Shown here piece by piece: positions 15,744-23,118 of a stretch of DNA of 38,612 bases. This DNA comes from CAZFBR01 sp035353495 [NCBI: uncultured bacterium] (GTDB lineage: Bacteria > DAOPZR01). The stretch is from assembly GCA_964517215.1 (NCBI GenBank), contig CAZFBR010000006.1, positions 1-38,612 on the forward strand, in the 5' to 3' direction. The first letter of the stretch is position 1; each line of letters begins with the position of its first letter. Under the pieces are notes generated by a model that saw nothing but the letters and a program-made list of their open reading frames with translations, did not search any database and was not told the origin of the DNA. A program made the translations under genes and the position numbers.

Positions 15744-16048
15744 TGAAATGCGGATGGCTGGTGATGATGATTGCGATACTGGTGGCGGGTTGTTCGGGCG
15801 GGACACAGCCGCTGGCACCGGCTGCACCGGCAACGCCGGTGGCGCCGGCGGTTGTGCCGGCGACTGCCGGCGACACCGTTGCGGCGAGCGCCGCCCCGGC
15901 AGCGGATCTGCGCACGTACCGGTGCACGGTGTGCGGCTATGAATATGTCCCGGCAGCGAACGGCAATGTGTCGTTCACGGCACTGCCGGCCGAATGGAAG
16001 TGTCCGCGCTGCGGCAAGAGCAAGGACAAATTCAACCCGGTCGGATAG
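15740..16048 (+). CDS. Exported rubredoxin-like lipoprotein
   Basis: The gene encodes 102 residues. Residues 1-18 form a lipoprotein signal with lipobox VAGC (Cys18). An Ala/Pro/Val linker of about 40 residues follows, then a rubredoxin domain: YRCTVCGYEY (Cys62, Cys65) and WKCPRCGKSKDKF (Cys88, Cys91). The CxxC-22-CxxC spacing is shorter than in classical rubredoxin (about 29), closer to rubredoxin-like domains of rubrerythrin type. An Fe(SCys)4 centre on the outer face of the membrane is predicted. The start codon overlaps the cyclase stop; GGAGGAGGGG lies just upstream. No redox partner is encoded nearby. Confidence 0.88.
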   Translation: MMKCGWLVMMIAILVAGCSGGTQPLAPAAPATPVAPAVVPATAGDTVAASAAPAADLRTYRCTVCGYEYVPAANGNVSFTALPAEWKCPRCGKSKDKFNPVG

Positions 16049-16653
16049 CCGCAGCGCGGTCGGCGACGGATGGCGCGCATGAGCTTCAGTGACGGTCTGC
16101 CCGAACGGAATGCGGTGCTGCAGGGAATCTGCCCGTTGACAACATGGTCTGGCGGCATGAATCGGCTGATGACGGCCAGGCCAGGGTGACGCCGAGCTGT
16201 TCGTGCGCCTGCCGGGTGCTTCTGTGCTGCGGCTGGAACCGATCTCGGGAAACGCGCGTACCTCTTGAAACTCAAGACAGGTCCGGCGCGGCCGCATCCG
16301 CGAATATGCGCAGACATTCAAGTGTCCGTATCGCAAAGGTCAGCGGGCCGGGATGTGTTGTGCGTGGTGACGTTCCCGCAGCGTGGAATTCGCCAGCGAC
16401 AGTGAATTCGTCAACCATGTGATAGGCGCCAATATCGCGGGATGCACCACAGTGGCGGCGGCGATACTTGCCCAGGGCAGCGTCTGAGTGCCGGCGACGG
16501 CTTGGCGCTTTACGGGGGCGCGCAGGCGGGACATGGCGTTGCCGGCTGCTGCGCGGTTGCGGTGCGCACTCCCCGGCGGGAACAAACGTGCGCCCGGCGG
16601 GGATGCGCGCTGACCCCACCCGCGCATGCCGCGCTGACGCTGTGCGGCTGCGG
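16049..16653. other. Gene-free stretch containing a decayed gene
   Basis: About 600 bases without an intact gene. Its middle (16241-16487) holds remnants of a glutamate dehydrogenase gene; nothing was recognised in 16049-16240 or 16488-16653. Open frames on both strands here look accidental. Confidence 0.6.
16241..16487 (+). pseudogene. gdhA: Decayed 3' part of NADP-type glutamate dehydrogenase
   Basis: Three scattered segments match the GdhA family in the right order. 16241-16276 reads DLGKRAYLLKLK; after a frameshift 16278-16352 reads QVRRGRIREYAQTF and then KCPYRKGQRAG (compare the family's RGRI-x-EYA ... GKRPW segment). After a stop and a large internal deletion, 16386-16487 reads NHVIGANIAG followed by VAAAILAQGSV and a stop, nearly the canonical C-terminus (NYVxGANIAGFxKVADAMLAQG). 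Roughly 100 residues between the last two segments are missing. The comparison is from memory of the family. Confidence 0.72.
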
Positions 16654-16682
16654 TTGCGGCATAACCCGGTGGCAACTATAAT
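16654..16682 (+). promoter_or_regulatory. Promoter of the uvrD-NtrBC-giant protein operon
   Basis: TTGCGG (16654-16659) and a perfect TATAAT (16677-16682) are 17 bases apart. The start point would be near 16689, about 23 bases before the ATG at 16712. Confidence 0.75.
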
Positions 16683-16711
16683 TCGTTACGGGCAGGCGGC
16701 GGAGCGGACAG

Positions 16712-19018
16712 ATGCTGGCGGATGAATTGCGGCCGGAAGCGGCACGTATCCATGGTGAGCTGCGCGCGCGTGCAGACGACCGGACCCGGCGGCGCCTGGA
16801 CGAAGCGCTGCTGGGGTGCGACACGGCGGTGCGGGCGGAGGCGGTGCTGCGGCTGATCGCCACGCTCAATGCCGAACAGCTGGCGGCGGTGCTGCACGAT
16901 CATGAGCAGGACGGACCGCTGCTGATTCTTGCCGGTGCCGGTTCGGGCAAGACGGCGGTACTGACCCGGCGCGTGGTCTATCTGCTGCTGCGCGGAGCGG
17001 CACCGTCGGCGCTGCTGGTGGCCACATTCACCAATCGGGCGGCGGACGAGATGCGGGAGCGGGTGCGGGAGCTGCTGGCCGGGCTGGCGGCGCTGCTGCC
17101 GCCCGGCGGGGCCGAGCTGCTGGCGCCGTTGCGCGTCGCTGCGCCGGATTTGTGGCTGGGCACGTTCCATCATGTCTGCCTGAAACTGTTGCGCGACCGT
17201 CTGCCGGGCGAGGGGCAGTGCAATAGCGAACGCTGCGGTTACCCGGCGGAGTTCCGCATCATGGAGCCGCCGCAGGCGCAGGCAATGCTGGAACAGGCGA
17301 TACTGCTGGCCGGGCCGGCGGCGGGCGCCCACGACGCGGCGGCGATCCGGGACGGCATTGAACGGGCGGGCAGCGAGCTGCATGATGCGGCAGCACTGCA
17401 GGCGGACGGAACTGCCGCGGAGGCGCGGGCGGTCGGCGCGGTGCTGGCGCGGTACCAGGAGCAGAAGCGGGCGCGGCAGCTGCTTGATTTCAACGATATC
17501 ATTACCCTGACTGTCGGACTGCTGCAGCGCGACGCGGCAGTTGCCGGGCATTATCGCGCCCGGTTCCGCCATGTGCTGATTGACGAATACCAGGACACCA
17601 ATTTTGCGCAATATGTGCTGGCCCGCCAGCTGACGCGCGCCACGGACCACCTGTTCGTGGTTGGCGACGACGACCAGTCGATTTACGGCTGGCGCGGTGC
17701 AGACATCCGCAATCTGCTGCAGTTCCGTGAGGATTATCCGCAGGCGCGGGTGCTTACGCTGGTGAAGAATTACCGGTCGTCGCGCACCATCATCAGCGCC
17801 GCCAACCGGGTGTTTGACCGGTACAAGCCGGCGGCGTTGCGCAAGGAACTGGAAGCGGTGCGTACGGGCGCTGACGGGCGGGTGGTTGCGGGCGAGAAGA
17901 TCACCGAATTTCTCGCTGATGATGAAACCGATGAAGCGGCGTTCGTGGTCTTTGCCATCCGGCGCGCGCTGCATGACGGGCGGCAGCCGGGTGACTGTGT
18001 GGTGCTGTACCGGCTTAACGAGCAGGCCGGCCCGTTCAAGACCGCGCTGGCAGCGGCGGGGATGCCGTATCTTGAATACGGCGACCAGCGTTTTTTTGCC
18101 CTGCGCGAGATTCAGCACACCGTCAGCTGGCTGCAGCTGGCGGGCCTGGTGGCGCGGGTGCGGCAGGGCGGGTGCGGCATGGCACTGCCGGACCCGGCGC
18201 TGGCGGACGCCCAGCTGGCGGAACTGCTGGCGGTGCCGGCCTGCGGCATGGGGGATAATGATTGCGCGGTGCTGCGCGCAACTGGCGGGGTATGGCGGGT
18301 GCTCGCTGACGGTGAACAGTATGCCGCGCTGATGGCGCGACTGACGCCGGGCGGCCGCGCGGCGCTGGACCGGTTTATCGACGGCGTGGAGCGCGGCAGC
18401 GAGCTGTTGACGGCGGATGAGCTGCCGGCGGCGTGCGAACTGCTCTGGCAGCAGCTGGGCTATGCGGCGCAGGCGGCGCGCGGCGAACAGTGTGACCGGC
18501 GGCTGGCGCGCAATCTTGACCAGTTCCGCGACCTGCTGCGGGCATGGCGGGAGCGCATGGCCGGGAGCAGCGGCGGCGCGGCGGGACTGGCGGATTTTCT
18601 TGCCGACCTTGAGGAAAAGCGGCGCGATCCGCAGGCCCGGCTGGCCGCCGGCGGCGATGCGGTGCTGCTGATGACTTTGCATGCGGCAAAGGGCCTGGAG
18701 TTTCCCGTGGTATTCATCACCGGGCTGGAGGACGGGCTGTGCCCGCTGGCGCACCATACTGATTGCGAACTGGATGCGACGGAACGGGCGCAGCGGTTTG
18801 GCGAGGAACTGCGGCTGTTTTATGTGGGCATGACCCGGGCCCAACTGCAGCTGCATTTGACCCATGCGCGGATGCGCACCCGCAACGGACGGAGCCGCGC
18901 GGCGGAACCGTCGCCATTCCTGCGCCTGCTCCCGGCCAGTACCGTGCGGCGGGCAAGCAGCCGCGGCGGTTTCCTGGAACGGATGCGGGCATGCTGGTGC
19001 GGGGGGCGGAAGCCATGA
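16712..19018 (+). CDS. UvrD/PcrA-family 3'-5' DNA helicase
   Basis: The gene encodes 768 residues of superfamily 1A. Motifs in order: LNAEQLAAV (Q motif, about 52-60), AGAGSGKT (74-81), TFTNRAADEM (Ia), GTFHHVCLKLLR, DEYQDTN (II), VGDDDQSIYGWRGAD (III), LVKNYRSS (IV), TLHAAKGLEFPVVFITGLEDG (V) and LRLFYVGMTRAQ (VI). UvrD-type helicases act in nucleotide excision and mismatch repair and remove RecA or stalled polymerases. An N-terminal extension of about 50 residues precedes the helicase core. Length is typical of UvrD/PcrA/Rep. Its stop overlaps the kinase start as ATGA, so a repair helicase heads a signalling and surface-protein operon, an unusual arrangement. Confidence 0.92.
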   Translation: MLADELRPEAARIHGELRARADDRTRRRLDEALLGCDTAVRAEAVLRLIATLNAEQLAAVLHDHEQDGPLLILAGAGSGKTAVLTRRVVYLLLRGAAPSALLVATFTNRAADEMRERVRELLAGLAALLPPGGAELLAPLRVAAPDLWLGTFHHVCLKLLRDRLPGEGQCNSERCGYPAEFRIMEPPQAQAMLEQAILLAGPAAGAHDAAAIRDGIERAGSELHDAAALQADGTAAEARAVGAVLARYQEQKRARQLLDFNDIITLTVGLLQRDAAVAGHYRARFRHVLIDEYQDTNFAQYVLARQLTRATDHLFVVGDDDQSIYGWRGADIRNLLQFREDYPQARVLTLVKNYRSSRTIISAANRVFDRYKPAALRKELEAVRTGADGRVVAGEKITEFLADDETDEAAFVVFAIRRALHDGRQPGDCVVLYRLNEQAGPFKTALAAAGMPYLEYGDQRFFALREIQHTVSWLQLAGLVARVRQGGCGMALPDPALADAQLAELLAVPACGMGDNDCAVLRATGGVWRVLADGEQYAALMARLTPGGRAALDRFIDGVERGSELLTADELPAACELLWQQLGYAAQAARGEQCDRRLARNLDQFRDLLRAWRERMAGSSGGAAGLADFLADLEEKRRDPQARLAAGGDAVLLMTLHAAKGLEFPVVFITGLEDGLCPLAHHTDCELDATERAQRFGEELRLFYVGMTRAQLQLHLTHARMRTRNGRSRAAEPSPFLRLLPASTVRRASSRGGFLERMRACWCGGRKP

Positions 19019-20865
19019 ACCGGTCGCTGCTGGGGACCCTGCGCGGACGGGTGACACTCTATTTTGCGGGACTGGCGGTGATCCTGCTGGCGGTGCCCGG
19101 CTGGTTTTTCTACCGCACCGCGACGGACTATCTCGTGCGCGAGCTGGCGGTGCGCCTGATGCTGGGCGCGCGGCTGACTGCCAGCCAGTTCGAGGCGGAG
19201 ACGGTGGCCCAGCTGCGGGCGGGGGATGAACGCAAGCAACTGTACGCCGTGCAGCAGAGCCGGCTGGCGCGCGCACGGCAGGCGCTGGGGGCCACCGAGG
19301 TGCGCCTGCTCGATCCGCAACGGCGGGCGCTGGTGAGCGTTGACCAGACCCCGATCGGGGCCGCGCTTCCCTTTATCGGCCAGGATGTCCGGGAGATCGA
19401 TGCGGCGGTGCGTACCGGCGAGCCGCAGGTGAGCCATTTGTACAGCGACGGCCAGAATTACTACATGACGGCCTATGCCCCGCTGTGCACGGCAGATGGG
19501 CGGACCGTGGCGCTGCTGCGGCTGGAAGGAAGTCCGCTGATCAGCGATTTTCTGGCCGCATATCGCGACCAGATCCTGCTGGTGGCGGCACTCGGACTGG
19601 CCCTGATTCTGCTGTTCAGCCGGGTGCTGTCGCGGCAGGTGCTGGAACCGGTGCGGGCCCTGGCGGCGGGCGTGCGGCGGCTGAGTGCGCGCGAATACAC
19701 GCCGGTCCCGGTGACGGCCCGCGATGAACTGGGCTTTCTTGCGGAGGAATTCAACCGCATGGCGGAAACCCTGCGCCGGCACGAACAGGAACTGACGGAA
19801 CTGCACCGGCTGGAAGCCATGCGCGCGAGCAAGTACGAGGCCTATACGCAGCACATCCTCGAGAACATCCGCAGCGGGATCATTGCCTGCCAGCTTGACG
19901 GCACGCTGACCCTGGCCAATCGCCGTTCGCGCGAACTGCTGAATCTGCCGGACGAGGTTACCGGCCGGCCCTATGCGCAGGTGTTGTCCGCGTATCCGCC
20001 GTTTCTGACGCTGCTGGAGGCGACCATCGCCCAGCGGGTCGGGCAGGCGGGCCATGACGTCGCGGTGGCCAGCGGCGACGGCCGCCGGCATTTTGATTTC
20101 GTGACGTCGCTGCTGTGCGACGGCGCCGGCCAGGTGCTGGGGGTGATTGCCATGATCATCGAAACCACCCGGTTGCGCGAGCTGCAGGAGGAAGTGGAGC
20201 GGGCCGAGCGCTTGGCTGCGGTCGGCCAGCTGGCGGCGGGGGTGGCGCATGAGGTGCGCAATCCGCTGTCGGGGATCAGCGGGTTTGTCGAACTGCTGCA
20301 GCGCAAGGTGACGGATAATGACGCCGCGCTGCGGTTGACGGAGAAGATCCAGCAGGAGATCCGCCACCTGAACGGGATCGTTACGGATTTCCTGTCGTTT
20401 GCCCGTCCGCAGCCGCTGCAGCGCCTGACGGTGGCGGCGGGCGAACTGGTGCAGGGTGCGGTGGCGCTGGTGGAACCGCATGCCGCTGCCCGCGGCGTGC
20501 TGCTGGCGGCGCCGGCGGGCCACGAGGTGCGGCTGCTGGCCGACGGTGAGCAGGTGCGCCAGGTGCTGGTCAACCTGCTGCGCAATGCCGTGGAAGCGAG
20601 TGCCGCCGGGCAAACGGTTGTCGCGACCTGGGCGGAAGAGGGGATGTTCATTGCCTTCAGTGTGGCGGATACCGGACGCGGCATGGCAATGGCGGAACGC
20701 AAGACGATGTTCAATCCGTTTTTTACCACGAAAGATGACGGCACGGGACTGGGGTTGACGATTTGCCATGCGATTGTCGAGCGGCATGGCGGTCATATCC
20801 GGGTGGAATCGGAACCGGGTCGGGGGACCAATGTGACGGTGTTGTTACCGACGGGAGGGGTTTGA
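19015..20865 (+). CDS. NtrB-like membrane sensor histidine kinase
   Basis: The gene encodes 616 residues. Transmembrane helices lie at about 13-34 and 186-205, enclosing a roughly 150-residue extracytoplasmic sensor region with a Cache-like ending (YMTAYAPLCTADGRTVALL). A HAMP domain (about 205-260, EPVRALAAGVRRLS) and a PAS domain (about 280-390) follow. The dimerisation domain has His412 in GVAHEVRNPLSGISGF, typical of NtrB-like kinases. The ATPase domain has NLLRNAVEAS (N box), DTGRGM (G1), FTTKDDGTGLGL (F/G2). ATG 19015 overlaps the helicase stop; the TGA at 20863 shares its A with the next ATG. The cognate regulator is the next gene. Confidence 0.93.
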   Translation: MNRSLLGTLRGRVTLYFAGLAVILLAVPGWFFYRTATDYLVRELAVRLMLGARLTASQFEAETVAQLRAGDERKQLYAVQQSRLARARQALGATEVRLLDPQRRALVSVDQTPIGAALPFIGQDVREIDAAVRTGEPQVSHLYSDGQNYYMTAYAPLCTADGRTVALLRLEGSPLISDFLAAYRDQILLVAALGLALILLFSRVLSRQVLEPVRALAAGVRRLSAREYTPVPVTARDELGFLAEEFNRMAETLRRHEQELTELHRLEAMRASKYEAYTQHILENIRSGIIACQLDGTLTLANRRSRELLNLPDEVTGRPYAQVLSAYPPFLTLLEATIAQRVGQAGHDVAVASGDGRRHFDFVTSLLCDGAGQVLGVIAMIIETTRLRELQEEVERAERLAAVGQLAAGVAHEVRNPLSGISGFVELLQRKVTDNDAALRLTEKIQQEIRHLNGIVTDFLSFARPQPLQRLTVAAGELVQGAVALVEPHAAARGVLLAAPAGHEVRLLADGEQVRQVLVNLLRNAVEASAAGQTVVATWAEEGMFIAFSVADTGRGMAMAERKTMFNPFFTTKDDGTGLGLTICHAIVERHGGHIRVESEPGRGTNVTVLLPTGGV

Positions 20866-22253
20866 TGCAGCGCATTCTGGTGGTGGACGACAATGCGGCG
20901 ATGTGCGAGGTGCTGGATGAGGCCCTCCGCGAGCAGGGGTATGCGGTCGAGACGACGACCAGCAGCGAACAGGGGGCTGAATTCCTGCGCCGCTGCAGCT
21001 ATAATCTGCTGATCACCGATCTCAAGATGCCGGGAATCGACGGCCTGGAATTGCTGCGCATCGCCCGGGCGGAGAATGCCGCGATCGAGGCGATCATGAT
21101 TACCGCGTTCGGCACGGTGGAAAGCGCAGTTGAGGCGATGAAACGGGGCGCGGCCGATTTTGTGCTCAAACCGTTTCTCGTGGCGGAAATCGAGCTGAAG
21201 GTGGCGCGCCTGCTGGAGCGCCAGCGCCTGCACTGCGAAAATCTGCTGTTGCGCGAAGAGCTGAAGGAACATTATAACTTTGCGGAATTGACCGGACACA
21301 GCACCGGGATGAAACGCGTCTATGACCTGACCCGGCGTGCCGCGCCCACGGACTCGCCGGTGCTGCTGCGCGGTGAGACGGGCACCGGCAAGGAACTGGT
21401 GGCCCGGGCAGTGCATGCCTATTCCCGGCGCGCCACCCGCCCGTTTATCAAGGTGAATTGCTCGGCGATCCCGGAGGGTTTGCTGGAAAGTGAATTGTTT
21501 GGCCATGAAAAAGGGGCGTTTACGGGAGCGATTGCCCGCAAAGATGGCCGGTTTATCAGTGCAGATACCGGAACGATTTTTCTTGATGAAATTGGCGATA
21601 TGCCGGTTGCCATGCAGGCAAAAATGCTCCGGGTCCTTCAAGATGGCGAATTTGAGCGGGTTGGAGGAACTGAAAGAATCAAAACAAATGTTCGTATTAT
21701 TGCGGCGACGAATATGAATCTTGAAGAGGCGATCAAAGACGGACGATTTCGCGAGGATCTGTATTTTCGACTGAATGTGATTCCTATCTTTATTCCACCA
21801 TTGCGTGAACGCAAGGATGATATCCCTGATTTATTGGCATATTGCTTGCATAAATTTAACGTTGTTTGCCGTAAGAAAGTTACAATTATTGATGAAGAAG
21901 CAAAAAAAGGACTGGTGAATTATCGTTGGCCGGGTAATGTGCGTGAGTTGGAGAACATTATTGAACGGGCAGTTGTATTATGCAATGAAGATAGAATCTC
22001 GATGGACTTGATACCCCACGAGATTTTGTCGGCAACTGCCGGAAAACCGGCAGATATTATTAGCGAAATGAAAAGCGATTTTTCAATATCGCTGACTGAT
22101 AATGTTGATGCATATGAAAAGGCGTTGATTGTTTCAGCATTAAAGCAGTCGTCAGGAAATCAATTGAAAGCAGCTAAATTATTGCAAGTCAATCGTACGA
22201 CATTGCAATATAAATTGCAGAAACACGGGATAGTTGCGAAGGAAAATGTATAA
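20865..22253 (+). CDS. NtrC-family sigma-54-dependent response regulator
   Basis: The gene encodes 462 residues. A receiver domain (1-115) has Asp8/Asp9, phospho-acceptor Asp52 (LLITDLKMPG) and Lys102. The AAA+ domain (about 142-380) has Walker A GETGTGKE (170-177), the sigma-54 contact loop GAFTGA (217-222), FLDEIGDM (Walker B) and the REDLYFRLNV arginine-finger region. The C-terminal FIS-type helix-turn-helix includes QLKAAKLLQVNRTTLQYKL. It should activate sigma-54 promoters when phosphorylated by the upstream kinase. From about 21,500 onwards the gene becomes strikingly AT-rich although the protein is fully conserved. GGGAGGGG precedes ATG 20865. Confidence 0.95.
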   Translation: MQRILVVDDNAAMCEVLDEALREQGYAVETTTSSEQGAEFLRRCSYNLLITDLKMPGIDGLELLRIARAENAAIEAIMITAFGTVESAVEAMKRGAADFVLKPFLVAEIELKVARLLERQRLHCENLLLREELKEHYNFAELTGHSTGMKRVYDLTRRAAPTDSPVLLRGETGTGKELVARAVHAYSRRATRPFIKVNCSAIPEGLLESELFGHEKGAFTGAIARKDGRFISADTGTIFLDEIGDMPVAMQAKMLRVLQDGEFERVGGTERIKTNVRIIAATNMNLEEAIKDGRFREDLYFRLNVIPIFIPPLRERKDDIPDLLAYCLHKFNVVCRKKVTIIDEEAKKGLVNYRWPGNVRELENIIERAVVLCNEDRISMDLIPHEILSATAGKPADIISEMKSDFSISLTDNVDAYEKALIVSALKQSSGNQLKAAKLLQVNRTTLQYKLQKHGIVAKENV

Positions 22254-22450
22254 AACAATTGCTATATTAACAGCAATACTGTTTATATCAGCGGCAAATG
22301 CTGAAGAGATTAGTGTGCAATGGCAGCAGATAACGCAAATCGAGGAAAAACTTGGTTATTGGCATCATGAACTGGCGGTTATTCGCGCCCAACTCGAAGA
22401 AACCAACCGGTCAATTGCGGCGTTGAAGGATGGTGGGGTTAATATTATTG
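21500..22450. other. Low-GC patch across the 3' half of the NtrC gene and the next gene's start
   Basis: Base composition changes abruptly inside the NtrC-like gene. By hand count, 21181-21240 is 67% GC, 21841-21900 is 30% and 22141-22200 is 37%; the coiled-coil gene returns to high GC after about 22,450. Codon choice shifts to A/T-ending codons while the reading frame and motifs stay intact. Confidence 0.8.
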
Positions 22451-23118
22451 AAGAAATCCGCCTGAATTCATTGCTGCGGGAAAGTCAGGAGCGGGCCAAA
22501 CGCATGGCGGACATTGAATTTACGATCCGCACCCTCGCTGACACGCGCATGACGCTGGTTAATCGTTCGCTGGAAGGAGTCAAGCGCGAACTGGCATTGC
22601 GGGCGGAGCGCTTAAAAGCGCAGCAGGCTGCGGGTGAGCAGGAAGCTTTTTCCCAGACCTTGAAGGAATTGGTGGCACTGGACAATCTTAAGGGGGCGCT
22701 TGAGTCGCGGCGGGAACTGAATATTGTTCGCAACCCGGTGAACCTGCAGGTGGCTGACTGGAATTCGCCGACCGAGGTGCGGGAGAAGGCGGGCATTTTG
22801 CGTGACGAGATTCAGAGTGTCGAGCGCGAACTGGCATTGACACAGACGCGAATTTCAAGTAACCTTGCAGAAATCAGGCAGAAAGAGGAGATTGTCCGGT
22901 TTGTGCGTGATTTGCAGGGTTTGCAGAGTGCGCGCGCGCTGGTAATTGATCCGGCGACCATTCCGCATCTTGAACAGGCGGCAGCGCGACTGCGTGAGAC
23001 GGTGGGGCAATTGCGACAATATCAGGGGACCTTGACGGTGGAACTGGCAAAACTGCGGGAGCAGACGGACCGGATGACGGCCTATGCCGACCGCATGGAA
23101 CGGGAATTGCTCAGGTGA
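22246..23118 (+). CDS. Secreted coiled-coil protein of unknown function
   Basis: The gene encodes 290 residues. A signal peptide (MYKTIAILTAILFISAANA, cleavage before EE) precedes a protein that is almost entirely helical heptads rich in Glu, Arg, Leu and Gln, for example QIEEKLGYWHHELAVIRAQL and LRETVGQLRQYQGTLTVEL. A break near residues 155-180 (NIVRNPVNLQVADWNSPTEV) separates two coiled-coil blocks. There are no cysteines or enzyme motifs. ATG 22246 (AAGG just upstream) overlaps the NtrC stop by eight bases; a TTG at 22234 is an alternative. GTGA overlap with the next gene suggests it is made together with the giant exported protein, perhaps as a periplasmic scaffold or secretion accessory (inference). 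Confidence 0.8.
   Translation: MYKTIAILTAILFISAANAEEISVQWQQITQIEEKLGYWHHELAVIRAQLEETNRSIAALKDGGVNIIEEIRLNSLLRESQERAKRMADIEFTIRTLADTRMTLVNRSLEGVKRELALRAERLKAQQAAGEQEAFSQTLKELVALDNLKGALESRRELNIVRNPVNLQVADWNSPTEVREKAGILRDEIQSVERELALTQTRISSNLAEIRQKEEIVRFVRDLQGLQSARALVIDPATIPHLEQAAARLRETVGQLRQYQGTLTVELAKLREQTDRMTAYADRMERELLR

Noticed and set aside
16676-19276. Very long antisense open frames opposite the helicase (866 codons), the giant gene (23304-26606, 1,100 codons) and 31081-33432
   Set aside because: They are by-products of high third-position GC; their translations are Arg/His/Gln-rich with no domains and they lie opposite well-supported genes.
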